Shown piece by piece: positions 8,690 through 16,621 of a stretch of 64,000 bases of DNA; position 1 is the stretch's first letter, and each line of letters begins with the position of its first letter. The notes below the pieces were generated by a model, which was not told the DNA's origin, ran no database searches, and was given only the letters and a program-made list of their open reading frames with translations. Source of the stretch: Okibacterium sp. HSC-33S16 (GTDB taxonomy: Bacteria > Actinomycetota > Actinomycetes > Actinomycetales > Microbacteriaceae); NCBI RefSeq assembly GCF_024171565.1, contig NZ_JALJZZ010000001.1, forward strand, positions 868,001 to 932,000. The letters run 5' to 3'. The position numbers and the translations under genes are program-made.

Positions 8690-10192
8690 CTACGGGCGAG
8701 AAAACTCTTCGGCCACTCGCACGAGCGTCCGAACAGCAACTCCGGTCGGGCCGGTGCCCGTGAATCCGTAGGGTGACTCACCGTTCGTACCGGGTCCAGC
8801 GATGTCAAGGTGCGCCCACGGAATGGACGGGGCGTCGTCGTCGGTGCCGATCTTGCCGATGAACTCCCGCAGAAACAGTCCGGCGACGAGCATCCCGCCG
8901 GAGCGGTTGCCCACCTTGGCATTGGCGAGGTCTGCAACTTCCGAGCGCAGCAGGCTCCGAAGCTCCTCCGCGAAGGGCATGGGCCACATCGTCTCTCCGA
9001 CGCCCTTTGCTGCGTCCAGAACCTGGCCGACGAGAGTCTCGTCTCCCATCACGCCGGTGTATCGGTTCCCGAGGGCGACGACCTGGGCACCGGTGAGGGT
9101 GGCGACGTCGATGATGGCGTCGGGCTGTTCGGCACTTGCCGCGACGAGTCCGTCGGCCATCACCAGTCGGCCTTCGGCGTCGGTGTTGGTCACTTCAACT
9201 GTCGTGCCGTTAGAGATCGTGAGCACATCGCCCGGGCGGATCGCCGTACCTGACGGCATGTTCTCCGCGATGCACATCCACGCGGTGACGCGAACGTCGA
9301 GGCCGAGCTCTGCAACGGCCCGAACAACGGCGAGAACCGTCGCGGCGCCGATCATGTCGTCTTTCATACCGAGCATCGATGCGGCCGGCTTGAGGCTCAA
9401 CCCACCGGTGTCGAACGTGATGCCTTTGCCGACGAGCGCGATGTGCCGCGCGGCATTCGCAGGGGAGTATGCGAGTTTGACCAGACGCGGAGGGCGACTC
9501 GAACCCTGGCCGACCCCGAGAATTCCGCCGAAGTTGTCACGGCGCAGGGCTTCTTCGTCCCACACGGTGATGTCGACAGGCAGATCGCGAACGGATGCCT
9601 CGGCTGCGGCAGCGAGGGACTCCGGGTACAGATCGTTCGCTGGAGTTGCCGCGAGGTTCTTCACGTCCGCCACCGCGCTGGCGATGACGCGAGCGCGAGC
9701 AATCGCGGCCGTTGTCTCCTCAGAATCGGCGAGGACCGCATCTGTGAGTACGGTGACGGTGCTGACCGGGGCCTTCTGGCTGTCGAGGGATGTCCCCTTG
9801 TAAGCGGTGAATGAGTAGGCACCGAGTGCGGCGCCCTCGAGCGCTGCGGCCAGTCCGGCGGCATCGTTCAACGGCAAAGCCAGCGCGACACTCGCGGATC
9901 CAGCGAGCTGGCGGATGGCAGAGCCAGCTGCAGTCCTCAGTGCGTCGGAAGTGACCTCGCTGCCGAGCCCGATGATGGCGATACTTCCTGCGGTCCCAGT
10001 GCCGGGGATACGCACAAGCTGGTCGGCCGAACCGGTCACGCCGATCGCCTCCAGCGAGTTCGCGAGATTCTCAAATCCTTCCGGCGCCAGAAGTTGCGGA
10101 CCTCCGCGTTTCACCGTCGCGCCCACAACGAGAACGTCGGCGGAGATGGTGGTAGCGGAGGACGAGGAAACGAGGAGTTCAAGATCAGCCAT
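8690..10192 (-). CDS. pepA: Leucyl aminopeptidase (peptidase family M17)
   Basis: This 500-residue cytoplasmic metallo-aminopeptidase removes N-terminal residues, with broad preference including leucine. The C-terminal catalytic domain carries the two-metal site: VGKGITFDTGGLSLKP (Lys256 and Asp261) and NTDAEGRLVMAD (residues 336-347, with the bicarbonate-site arginine). The variable N-terminal domain covers about the first 170 residues, and the length is normal for the family. The start follows a TAGCAT -10 by exactly 6 nt, so the mRNA is probably leaderless. It may be the first gene of a pepA-lpdA-sucB transcript, although the 96-bp gap before lpdA could hold another promoter. Confidence 0.95.
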   Translation of the reverse strand: MADLELLVSSSSATTISADVLVVGATVKRGGPQLLAPEGFENLANSLEAIGVTGSADQLVRIPGTGTAGSIAIIGLGSEVTSDALRTAAGSAIRQLAGSASVALALPLNDAAGLAAALEGAALGAYSFTAYKGTSLDSQKAPVSTVTVLTDAVLADSEETTAAIARARVIASAVADVKNLAATPANDLYPESLAAAAEASVRDLPVDITVWDEEALRRDNFGGILGVGQGSSRPPRLVKLAYSPANAARHIALVGKGITFDTGGLSLKPAASMLGMKDDMIGAATVLAVVRAVAELGLDVRVTAWMCIAENMPSGTAIRPGDVLTISNGTTVEVTNTDAEGRLVMADGLVAASAEQPDAIIDVATLTGAQVVALGNRYTGVMGDETLVGQVLDAAKGVGETMWPMPFAEELRSLLRSEVADLANAKVGNRSGGMLVAGLFLREFIGKIGTDDDAPSIPWAHLDIAGPGTNGESPYGFTGTGPTGVAVRTLVRVAEEFSRP

Positions 10193-10198
10193 TACTTC

Positions 10199-10204
10199 AT
10201 GCTA
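10199..10204 (-). promoter_or_regulatory. -10 element TAGCAT, likely leaderless promoter of pepA
   Basis: On the minus strand TAGCAT is followed by 6 nt and then the pepA ATG. No Shine-Dalgarno lies between them. Confidence 0.5.
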
Positions 10205-10300
10205 GACGCTGAGCCCCTTGAGCCCCGTGAACCCTGTGGCTGTTCGCTCTGGGCGCTCTCCGTCCCGGGGTGGGAAGGGAGTTCACGATCAGGCTCCGAT

Positions 10301-10306
10301 TAGAGT
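10301..10306 (+). promoter_or_regulatory. -10 element TAGAGT of the PAC2 gene
   Basis: TAGAGT is followed by 6 nt (GGAGAC) and the ATG. The position predicts a leaderless transcript. GGAG is also present, but it lies between the -10 and the expected start site and may not be transcribed. Confidence 0.5.
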
Positions 10307-10312
10307 GGAGAC

Positions 10313-11257
10313 ATGAGCGTTACCGGCGACCTGTTCGAGCTGACCCCAGCGGCCTCTGCCGTGCCGATGGGGCTGGATCTCGTGATCGCGCTGACCGGGT
10401 TCTCCGACGCGGGTGGGGCGGCGGGACAGTTCAACGAGTATTCGCGACAGGCCGTGACGAGTGAACCGATCGCCGTCTTCGAGAACGACTTGCTGCTTGA
10501 CTATCGAGCACGTCGGCCGATCATCTACTTCAATGAAGACCGCCTGACGGAATACACCCCGCCGGTTCTCCAACTGTCGCTTGCTCAGGACGACCTGCAT
10601 CAGCCGTTCCTCATGCTGACCGGGTACGAACCAGATTTTCTGTGGGAGCGCTTCGTGCGCGACATTATCGGTCTGATCGAGCGATTCGGAGTGGCCCGAA
10701 CGACATGGGTCCACGCCATTCCGATGCCCGTGCCGCACACGCGGCCCATCGGCGTCACGGTGAGCGGTACTCGCGAAGACCTCATTGAGGGACTCAGCGT
10801 GTGGCGGCCGCACACTCAGGTGCCGTCCAACGTCCTTCACCTCCTGGAGTACCGGTTGACCGAACTCGGCTCGGACGTTGCCGGCTTCGCGCTCCTGATT
10901 CCTCACTATCTCGCCGATACTGAGTTCCCATCAGCGGCCCTCGCCACCATTGACAGCATCAGCGCGGCGACCGGGCTTATTCTGCCGACCGACGAACTCC
11001 GCGAGGAGGGACGAGACTTCGTGTCGCGCATCGATGAGCAGGTTCAGGGCAACGAGGAGCTGCGGCGCCTCGTCGGAACGCTCGAACAGCGCTACGACGC
11101 GTACATGGAAAACAACTCGTTGAAGTCGCCACTCATGGATTCGGAGGGGGCTCTGCCGAGCGCGGATGAGATCGCCGCGGAACTCGAGAAGTTCCTGGCC
11201 GGGCGTAAAGGACCCGACGAGGGAACAGGATCGATGGGTCCTGGCGCACGACCCTGA
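10313..11257 (+). CDS. PAC2 family protein
   Basis: This 314-residue protein belongs to the PAC2 (proteasome assembly chaperone 2-like) family, common in actinobacteria and archaea. Typical features are the N-terminal DLVIALTGFSDAGGAAGQF, the central LTGYEPDFLWERF, the alternating beta/alpha body to about residue 230, and a charged helical C-terminus (FVSRIDEQVQGNEELRRLV). The bacterial members have no proven function; the archaeal/eukaryotic relatives help assemble proteasomes. No proteasome gene is in this window. The last 25 residues are Gly/Pro-rich and probably disordered. The MFS gene follows after 22 bp but has its own leaderless promoter. Confidence 0.85.
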   Translation: MSVTGDLFELTPAASAVPMGLDLVIALTGFSDAGGAAGQFNEYSRQAVTSEPIAVFENDLLLDYRARRPIIYFNEDRLTEYTPPVLQLSLAQDDLHQPFLMLTGYEPDFLWERFVRDIIGLIERFGVARTTWVHAIPMPVPHTRPIGVTVSGTREDLIEGLSVWRPHTQVPSNVLHLLEYRLTELGSDVAGFALLIPHYLADTEFPSAALATIDSISAATGLILPTDELREEGRDFVSRIDEQVQGNEELRRLVGTLEQRYDAYMENNSLKSPLMDSEGALPSADEIAAELEKFLAGRKGPDEGTGSMGPGARP

Positions 11258-11267
11258 CCCTACGGCG

Positions 11268-11273
11268 TAGGCT
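11268..11273 (+). promoter_or_regulatory. -10 element TAGGCT, likely leaderless promoter of the MFS gene
   Basis: TAGGCT-N6-GTG. The same hexamer at the same distance precedes parE, ruvA and the AI-2E-family gene in this window. Confidence 0.55.
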
Positions 11274-11279
11274 TAACGG

Positions 11280-12596
11280 GTGAATTCCCGCAAATCTTGG
11301 TTCGTCTTTTGGGTGGGAGTCATCGCGTACATCGCTGCCGTCATGCAGCGATCGACCCTTGGAGTCGCCGGCGTTTCAGCCGTTGATCGATTCGATGCGT
11401 CCGCCTCAGCTCTGAGCGCCCTCGCTGTTGTCCAGTTGATCGTGTACGCCGCTCTTCAGGTGCCCATCGGTGTCCTCATTGACCGGCTGGGACCACGCGT
11501 GCTCATCCTGAGCGGGCTCTCGCTGATGGTGGCGGGCCAAGTGGTTCTCGCATTCGCTCCGAACATCGGTATTGCGGTCGTCGGGCGGGTGTTGGTGGGC
11601 GCCGGCGACGCAGCCATCTTTGTGTCCGTTATGCGACTGGTGACGTCCTGGTTCTCCGGGCGCACGGTTCCGCAACTGTCCCAGTGGATGGGGAACCTCG
11701 GCCAAGCTGGCCAGATTCTGTCGGCTATTCCGTTCGCGTTTGTGCTGCACCAGACCGGGTGGACGAGCGCGTTCCTCGCGGCAGCAGCCTTTGTGGCTCT
11801 CTCCCTGGTACTGTCGCTCGCCGTCATCCGCGATCGTCCGGCGGACTCAACCGAGCACCCTCGCGTGGCAACCATGCGCGAGGCCATGAGGGAACTCCGG
11901 GCGGCATTCGCGCGACCGGGAACCCAGCTCGGTTTCTGGGCGCACTACTCGACGCAGTCCTCCGGCACCGTTTTCTCACTGCTCTGGGGCTACCCGTTCA
12001 TGGTCTACGCCATGGGACTCGACGAGAGTCTCGCTGCGTCGATGCTGCTCGTCGTGGTGGCGTCCGGTGTGATCGTCGGACCGATCCTCGGCCTGCTGTC
12101 TGCCCGTTACCCGTACCGGAGGAGCAATCTCGTTCTCGGGATTGTTCTGGTCATCGGCATCACCTGGGCTGTGTTCCTCGCCTGGCCCGGGGTGCCACCG
12201 CTGTGGCTGCTGATCATCCTTCTCGTTGTTCTCGGCGCCGGTGGGCCCGGTTCGCTGATCGGGTTCGATTTCGCCCGGACCTTCAACCCCGTTCGCGTGC
12301 TCGGGGCTGCGAATGGAGTGGTCAACGTCGGGGGCTTCCTGGCGAGCTTTGTCATGATGTACTTCGTCGGCCTGCTCCTCGACCTGCAAGCGTCACCGGG
12401 AGCCGGCACTGAGGAGCTGTACAGCATCTCGGCGTTCAAAGTTGCCTTCCTCGTCCAATACCTCGTCATTGGGTTCGGTGTGGTCATGCTTCTCGCCGCT
12501 CGGAGGCGCACCCGGCGGAGGATTGTTCTCGACGAGGGAATTGAAGTGGGGCCTCTGTGGGTTGCAGCTATGGAGAAGATTCGTCGCCGTCGCTGA
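11280..12596 (+). CDS. Major facilitator superfamily transporter
   Basis: This 438-residue integral membrane protein has about 12 hydrophobic segments. The loop after the second helix reads GVLIDRLGPRVLIL, the MFS signature between helices 2 and 3, and GRVLVGAGDAAIFVSVMRLV resembles the conserved helix 4-5 region of the nitrate/nitrite and organic-anion porter branches. The C-terminus is cytoplasmic and basic (ARRRTRRRI; MEKIRRRR). The substrate cannot be read from sequence. The GTG start is fixed by the TAGGCT -10 six nt upstream and the N-terminal MNSRKSWFVFWVG, where a membrane helix begins. Confidence 0.88.
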   Translation: MNSRKSWFVFWVGVIAYIAAVMQRSTLGVAGVSAVDRFDASASALSALAVVQLIVYAALQVPIGVLIDRLGPRVLILSGLSLMVAGQVVLAFAPNIGIAVVGRVLVGAGDAAIFVSVMRLVTSWFSGRTVPQLSQWMGNLGQAGQILSAIPFAFVLHQTGWTSAFLAAAAFVALSLVLSLAVIRDRPADSTEHPRVATMREAMRELRAAFARPGTQLGFWAHYSTQSSGTVFSLLWGYPFMVYAMGLDESLAASMLLVVVASGVIVGPILGLLSARYPYRRSNLVLGIVLVIGITWAVFLAWPGVPPLWLLIILLVVLGAGGPGSLIGFDFARTFNPVRVLGAANGVVNVGGFLASFVMMYFVGLLLDLQASPGAGTEELYSISAFKVAFLVQYLVIGFGVVMLLAARRRTRRRIVLDEGIEVGPLWVAAMEKIRRRR

Positions 12597-12659
12597 TGGT
12601 CGCTTCGTTCGGACATCCGGTCAAGGCAGCCGTTGGCGGGCTAGTGGACTAAAACGTGG

Positions 12660-12665
12660 CATAAT
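12660..12665 (+). promoter_or_regulatory. Possible -10 (CATAAT) of sigA
   Basis: GTGGCATAATGATAG in the 224-bp gap before sigA contains CATAAT/TAATGAT, the most A/T-rich hexamer there. No convincing -35 lies 16-18 bp upstream. The leader to the chosen ATG would be about 150 nt. Confidence 0.3.
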
Positions 12666-12820
12666 GATAGTAAGGACCCGTTCAGGTTCCCATGGTGTGC
12701 ACGTTGCGAAACGCACACGCCGCGGGGGACTTGACATGGGTCCTAGTAATGTCCGAAAACAATCTGGGCCCACGAGCGGGTTCTGGCGACATCCCAGCTC
12801 AGGGACTGAAAGGTGCTCTT

Positions 12821-14101
12821 ATGGCCACCAAGGCCGCACAAACTTCGGCAGAAGAAGAACAGACCGCTGTCGCAACGGCAGCGGTGAAGGCTCCGGCCGT
12901 CAAAAAGATGACCGCAGCAGCGAAGGCAAAGGCGGAGAAGGCCGCGGCAGCAGCCGCTGAAGCGCCCGCCAAGGCCGCCCCCGCAAAGCGGGGCGCAAAG
13001 AAGAAGGCCACCGACGACGTGGAGGAGGCCGCCCTGGCGCCTGACGTCATCGAAGACGACCACGACGACGAAGACGACGCGAAGAAGAGCACGATCGCCA
13101 CCGAGGCACTGCCTCAGGGTGCGCTCGTCCTCTCCGCGACCGACGACGAAGATGAAGTTCCGGTTTACTCGTCAGCGATCACTGGCGCAACAGCCGACCC
13201 GGTCAAGGACTACCTGAAGCAGATCGGAAAGGTTGCGCTCCTCAACGCGGCTGAAGAGGTCGAACTTGCGATGCGTATCGAGGCCGGCCTGTTCGCCGAG
13301 GACAAGCTGTCTCAAATGGACGACGCTGCAAAGCGCACCCAGCTGGGCCGCGAGCTGACCTGGGTTGCCAAGGACGGCGCGCGCGCGAAGAGCCACCTGC
13401 TCGGAGCAAACCTCCGCCTCGTCGTCTCCCTGGCGAAGCGCTACACAGGCCGTGGGATGCAGTTCCTTGACCTGATTCAGGAAGGGAACCTGGGCCTCAT
13501 CCGCGCCGTCGAGAAGTTCGACTACACGAAGGGCTTCAAATTCTCGACCTACGCAACGTGGTGGATCCGTCAGGCAATCACCCGCGCGATGGCCGACCAG
13601 GCCCGCACCATTCGTATTCCGGTGCACATGGTCGAGGTCATCAACAAGCTCGCCCGCGTCCAGCGGCAGATGCTGCAGGATCTGGGCCGCGAGCCCACCC
13701 CTGAAGAGCTCAGCCGCGAACTGGACATGACCCCTGAGAAGGTCATCGAGGTGCAGAAGTACGGACGCGAGCCCATCTCGCTGCACACCCCGCTTGGCGA
13801 GGATGGCGACAGTGAATTCGGAGACCTCATCGAGGACACCGAGGCGGTCGTTCCTGCCGACGCCGTTGGTTTCACGATGTTGCAGAAGCAGCTCGAAAGT
13901 CTCCTCGACTCGTTGAGCGAACGCGAGGCCGGAGTAATCCGGATGCGCTTCGGACTTGGCGACGGCATGCCGAAGACTCTCGACCAGATTGGCGACACCT
14001 TCGGCGTCACGCGCGAACGTATCCGCCAGATCGAATCGAAGACCATGGCCAAGCTGCGCCACCCGTCCCGCTCGCAGTCTCTTCGGGACTACCTTGAGTA
14101 A
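12821..14101 (+). CDS. sigA: Principal RNA polymerase sigma factor (SigA/RpoD/HrdB type)
   Basis: This 426-residue housekeeping sigma-70 factor directs RNA polymerase to -10/-35 promoters. The first about 115 residues are a Lys/Ala-rich, then acidic (DDHDDEDDA) extension typical of actinobacterial SigA. Region 1.2 follows ([16 protein letters not shown]), region 2 ([52 protein letters not shown], for core binding and -10 recognition), region 3 ([14 protein letters not shown]) and region 4 ([19 protein letters not shown], the -35 helix-turn-helix). The ATG chosen has GAAAGG 7 nt upstream; an earlier in-frame ATG has no ribosome site. Its stop codon overlaps the start of murT. Confidence 0.96.
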   Translation: MATKAAQTSAEEEQTAVATAAVKAPAVKKMTAAAKAKAEKAAAAAAEAPAKAAPAKRGAKKKATDDVEEAALAPDVIEDDHDDEDDAKKSTIATEALPQGALVLSATDDEDEVPVYSSAITGATADPVKDYLKQIGKVALLNAAEEVELAMRIEAGLFAEDKLSQMDDAAKRTQLGRELTWVAKDGARAKSHLLGANLRLVVSLAKRYTGRGMQFLDLIQEGNLGLIRAVEKFDYTKGFKFSTYATWWIRQAITRAMADQARTIRIPVHMVEVINKLARVQRQMLQDLGREPTPEELSRELDMTPEKVIEVQKYGREPISLHTPLGEDGDSEFGDLIEDTEAVVPADAVGFTMLQKQLESLLDSLSEREAGVIRMRFGLGDGMPKTLDQIGDTFGVTRERIRQIESKTMAKLRHPSRSQSLRDYLE

Positions 14102-15389
14102 ACCGACGGGTCTTCATTACGTCCTTCCCATCCTCGCCGGCCGTGTGACGCGCTTCGCCACACGGCTGCGCGGCGGTGGCAGCGCGATGCCCGGTGTCGT
14201 GGTGCAGAAGCTTGCTCCGCACATCATGCGGGATGTCGCATCACAGCTGCCGTACGGCGTTGTTTTTGTCCTCGGATCGAACGGTAAGTCGACAACGACG
14301 AACTTGCTCTCGGCGATCATGCGTGAGCACGGTCTTCGGGTCTTCACCAACCCGTCTGGGGCGAACATGCCGCAAGGCATCGCCTCAGCGATCCTGGCGG
14401 AAACCAGCCTGACCGGTCGCATGGATGCTGACATCGCGATCCTGGAGATCGACGAGGGCTACGGTGCCGTCATTGCGCGGCAGCTCAAGCCGGCGACCGC
14501 CGTCATCCTGAACCTCCTCGTTGACCAGATCTACCGTTTTGGTGAGCCGGACAAGGTCGCTCAGATGTTCCGCGGGATCGCCGCTGAGATCACTTCCTCG
14601 ATCGTTCTGAACCGCGACGATAACTTCCTCGGCAAGCTCGGCAGCGAGCTCGAGGCGGAAGGTCGCCTTCAGGTCGAGTACTTTGGTGCGACGCCAGAGG
14701 TACAGGCCTCCGCGCCCCACGGCCAGGTATCCGCTCGGGATTTCAGCGACGTCGCAGCCGCCGCATCGCGCGAGGCTGCTGCTGAGGTCGTCCATGCGGA
14801 CGGATACGACGCTCGGATCTCCTGGGCAGGCACCGTGTACGACATTCGCATGCCGTCACGCGGTTTGCACTATGCCGTCGACATCGCAGCAGCGTTCACT
14901 CTCGCCGCCCGCAACCTGGGTGACAAGTTCGACATCCAGCGGGCGATCACCGCTGTGCAGACGACCAAGACCGTTTACGGTCGGGGAGAAATCCTCCAGG
15001 TCAATGGCGTTGAGGTCGAGATCCTCATGTTGAAGAACCTCGCAAGCCTGCAGCTGAACCTCGATTACCTTCAGGAGACTCCCGAGTCAGTTCTGTTCGC
15101 GTACGACGAGTCGAGTAAAGACCCGTCCTGGTTGTATGCGGCGGATCTCAGCAAGCTTGACCACGTCGACGTCATCTCGGGGCCAAAGGGCGCTTTCGTT
15201 GCGCTCCGGCTGGCATACGAAGGCAAAGATTTCGGCGTGATTGAGCCCGACATCACGAAGGCAGTCCAACGGATGCTCGACGGGCCACGGCCCACGAGCG
15301 GACGTCACACCTTCTTCCTCGACTACGACCAGATGATGGCTACCCGCCGCTATCTGGGCTACAAAGACCTGGAAGCGGGTGCAGCATGA
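14094..15389 (+). CDS. murT: MurT-like Mur ligase (DUF1727) lacking the zinc ribbon
   Basis: This 431-residue protein is homologous to MurT, which with GatD amidates the alpha-carboxyl of D-Glu in lipid II. The ATP loop is GSNGKST (61-67). The ligase centre is LEIDEG (118-122) and [13 protein letters not shown] (140-152), and the C-terminal DUF1727 domain covers about 300-425. It contains no cysteine: the Cys4 zinc ribbon known from S. aureus MurT is replaced by a cysteine-free Ala-rich stretch (about 200-250). The usual DGRD-x-SW loop is shortened to SSKDPSW (340-346). I chose TTG because the family N-terminal helix begins right there ([15 protein letters not shown]). The TTG overlaps the sigA stop by 8 bp; GTG at 14145 and ATG at 14187 would cut into that helix. 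It overlaps gatD by ATGA. Confidence 0.85.
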   Translation: MSKPTGLHYVLPILAGRVTRFATRLRGGGSAMPGVVVQKLAPHIMRDVASQLPYGVVFVLGSNGKSTTTNLLSAIMREHGLRVFTNPSGANMPQGIASAILAETSLTGRMDADIAILEIDEGYGAVIARQLKPATAVILNLLVDQIYRFGEPDKVAQMFRGIAAEITSSIVLNRDDNFLGKLGSELEAEGRLQVEYFGATPEVQASAPHGQVSARDFSDVAAAASREAAAEVVHADGYDARISWAGTVYDIRMPSRGLHYAVDIAAAFTLAARNLGDKFDIQRAITAVQTTKTVYGRGEILQVNGVEVEILMLKNLASLQLNLDYLQETPESVLFAYDESSKDPSWLYAADLSKLDHVDVISGPKGAFVALRLAYEGKDFGVIEPDITKAVQRMLDGPRPTSGRHTFFLDYDQMMATRRYLGYKDLEAGAA

Positions 15390-16120
15390 CAATCTCGGTT
15401 CTGGAACTTTATCCCGCTCACCTGTCGCTGAACGGTGACGTTGGCAACCGAACGGCACTGGTTCGCCGAATGCGTCTGGCGGGCATCGACGTCGCGGAGC
15501 ACGCTTACCACCCGGGCGATACGCTGCCGGACACCCCGGACATCGTCACCATCGGAACAGGCACCTCGAGCGCTCAGCGTTCGCTTGCCTCGGACATCGC
15601 ACGGCTCGCTCCGCTCCTGGCCGAGTGGTCTGAGGCTGGTGTCGTGATCTTCGCGGCCGGTGCGGGGTTCCATCTTCTCAGCGCCTCCGTGCGGTTCGGC
15701 GCTGACGAGGTTATCCCTGGCGCGGGCGTCTTCGCGGGAAGTGCAGACGCATCCCGACCACGCATCATTACCGAGGCCTTCGCGGTCGAGAGCGACTTCG
15801 GCCTGCTGATCGGTACCGAAAACCACACATCGGTCTTTGTGGGTCGTCCCGATCAGAAGCCGATCGGACGCGTACGCCACGGCGTCGGCAATGGTGACGG
15901 GACGGACGGGGCTGTCGTCAACAACAGCTTCGGTACCCATCTTCATGGTCCCGCACTCGTTCTCAACCCCTCACTGGCCGACCACTTGATCGGTCTGGCG
16001 ACCGGACGGGCAGGTGTTGATTACGTCAGGAGCGGTGAGCACGATGCCCTCGATAAGACGGTGGAGCTGGCTCGATCGATCCTTATCAACAAGCTGCCGT
16101 CCAGCGGACAGAAGTCCTGA
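15386..16120 (+). CDS. gatD: GatD-like class I glutamine amidotransferase homolog without catalytic cysteine
   Basis: This 244-residue protein lines up along its whole length with GatD, the glutaminase partner of MurT: GDVGNRTALVRR (18-28), IGTENHT (142-148) and SFGTHLHGP with the conserved His187. The nucleophile position is changed. Active GatD has ICGGYQFLG, while here FAAGAGFHLLS (89-99) puts Gly92 where Cys94 of S. aureus GatD stands. The protein has no cysteine anywhere, so it cannot work as a cysteine glutaminase. The GGGSDREQ motif of active enzymes is altered too (GTGTSSAQ). Start and murT stop overlap as ATGA, implying equal synthesis. A strong terminator follows. See the findings for a possible role in group B peptidoglycan. 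Confidence 0.88.
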   Translation: MTISVLELYPAHLSLNGDVGNRTALVRRMRLAGIDVAEHAYHPGDTLPDTPDIVTIGTGTSSAQRSLASDIARLAPLLAEWSEAGVVIFAAGAGFHLLSASVRFGADEVIPGAGVFAGSADASRPRIITEAFAVESDFGLLIGTENHTSVFVGRPDQKPIGRVRHGVGNGDGTDGAVVNNSFGTHLHGPALVLNPSLADHLIGLATGRAGVDYVRSGEHDALDKTVELARSILINKLPSSGQKS

Positions 16121-16137
16121 CACACTGCGCAACGAAA

Positions 16138-16170
16138 AACGCCGCCCGAAAAATCGGGCGGCGTTTTTTT
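16138..16170 (+). terminator. Rho-independent terminator after gatD
   Basis: A perfect 12-bp stem (AACGCCGCCCGA paired with TCGGGCGGCGTT) with an AAAA loop is followed by a T-run. It is the clearest intrinsic terminator in the window and ends the murT-gatD unit. Confidence 0.92.
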
Positions 16171-16186
16171 GATGGGATTCAGCGGG

Positions 16187-16432
16187 TTACGCTCGCTGGT
16201 CCTCGAGAAGTCGGGCTGACTCGTCGTGCCAGCTGTGGGCGATCTCGCTGAGCTTCTCCTGGTACTTCTTCCCGTGGTGTGCGCAGAACAGCAGTTCACC
16301 GCTGTTCACGACCACGCGGATGTACGCCTGTGCGCCGCAGCTATCGCAGCGGTCTGCCGCGGTCAGCTGTGGCTCGAGCGTGTCCACGGTGCCGGTCTCT
16401 CCTCGGACGGTACCGTTTTCTCCCTGTGACAT
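16187..16432 (-). CDS. Small zinc-finger-like protein (DUF7455 family)
   Basis: This 81-residue protein has CDSC (Cys29, Cys32), then LLFCAHHG (Cys50 with His52/His53), a likely zinc-binding knuckle, followed by a charged helix KKYQEKLSEIAHSWHDESARLL. It matches the small actinobacterial family that often sits near sigA and topoisomerase genes. The function is unknown; a role in binding nucleic acid or RNA polymerase would be inference. AGGAGGAGCTC before the ATG is one of the best ribosome sites in the window. It is convergent with gatD and shares the terminator region. Confidence 0.8.
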   Translation of the reverse strand: MSQGENGTVRGETGTVDTLEPQLTAADRCDSCGAQAYIRVVVNSGELLFCAHHGKKYQEKLSEIAHSWHDESARLLEDQRA

Positions 16433-16609
16433 GAGCTCCTCCTGACCTCGCGTTTTGACCCAATTGCCTTGTTACCCAATGAAACCACGTGAAGCCGAGA
16501 ATCTTCCTTTTGCCAGGGGTATTTCGCTGTCCGCGTAGATTGTGCGGCACGTGGTTGCGGAAAGAGCCTTCGGCCCGTGTCTTTGGGGCACTTCGTCGGT
16601 GGCCATCTA

Positions 16610-16615
16610 TAGGCT
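16610..16615 (+). promoter_or_regulatory. -10 element TAGGCT, likely leaderless promoter of parE
   Basis: TAGGCT-N6-GTG, within TATAGGCT. No Shine-Dalgarno precedes the GTG. Confidence 0.55.
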
Positions 16616-16621
16616 TGCGAG

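Noticed and set aside
12730-12735. TTGACA upstream of sigA as a -35 element
   Set aside because: No TANNNT hexamer lies 16-18 bp downstream; the nearest candidates are far too close.
12749-12751. Upstream ATG as start of sigA
   Set aside because: No ribosome site precedes it, and the added residues are unlike SigA; the ATG at 12821 has GAAAGG at the right distance.
16472-16486. GTTAC-N5-GAAAC upstream of parE/DUF7455 as a GlnR site
   Set aside because: The spacer is 5 instead of 6 bp and there is no second box and no nitrogen gene nearby.
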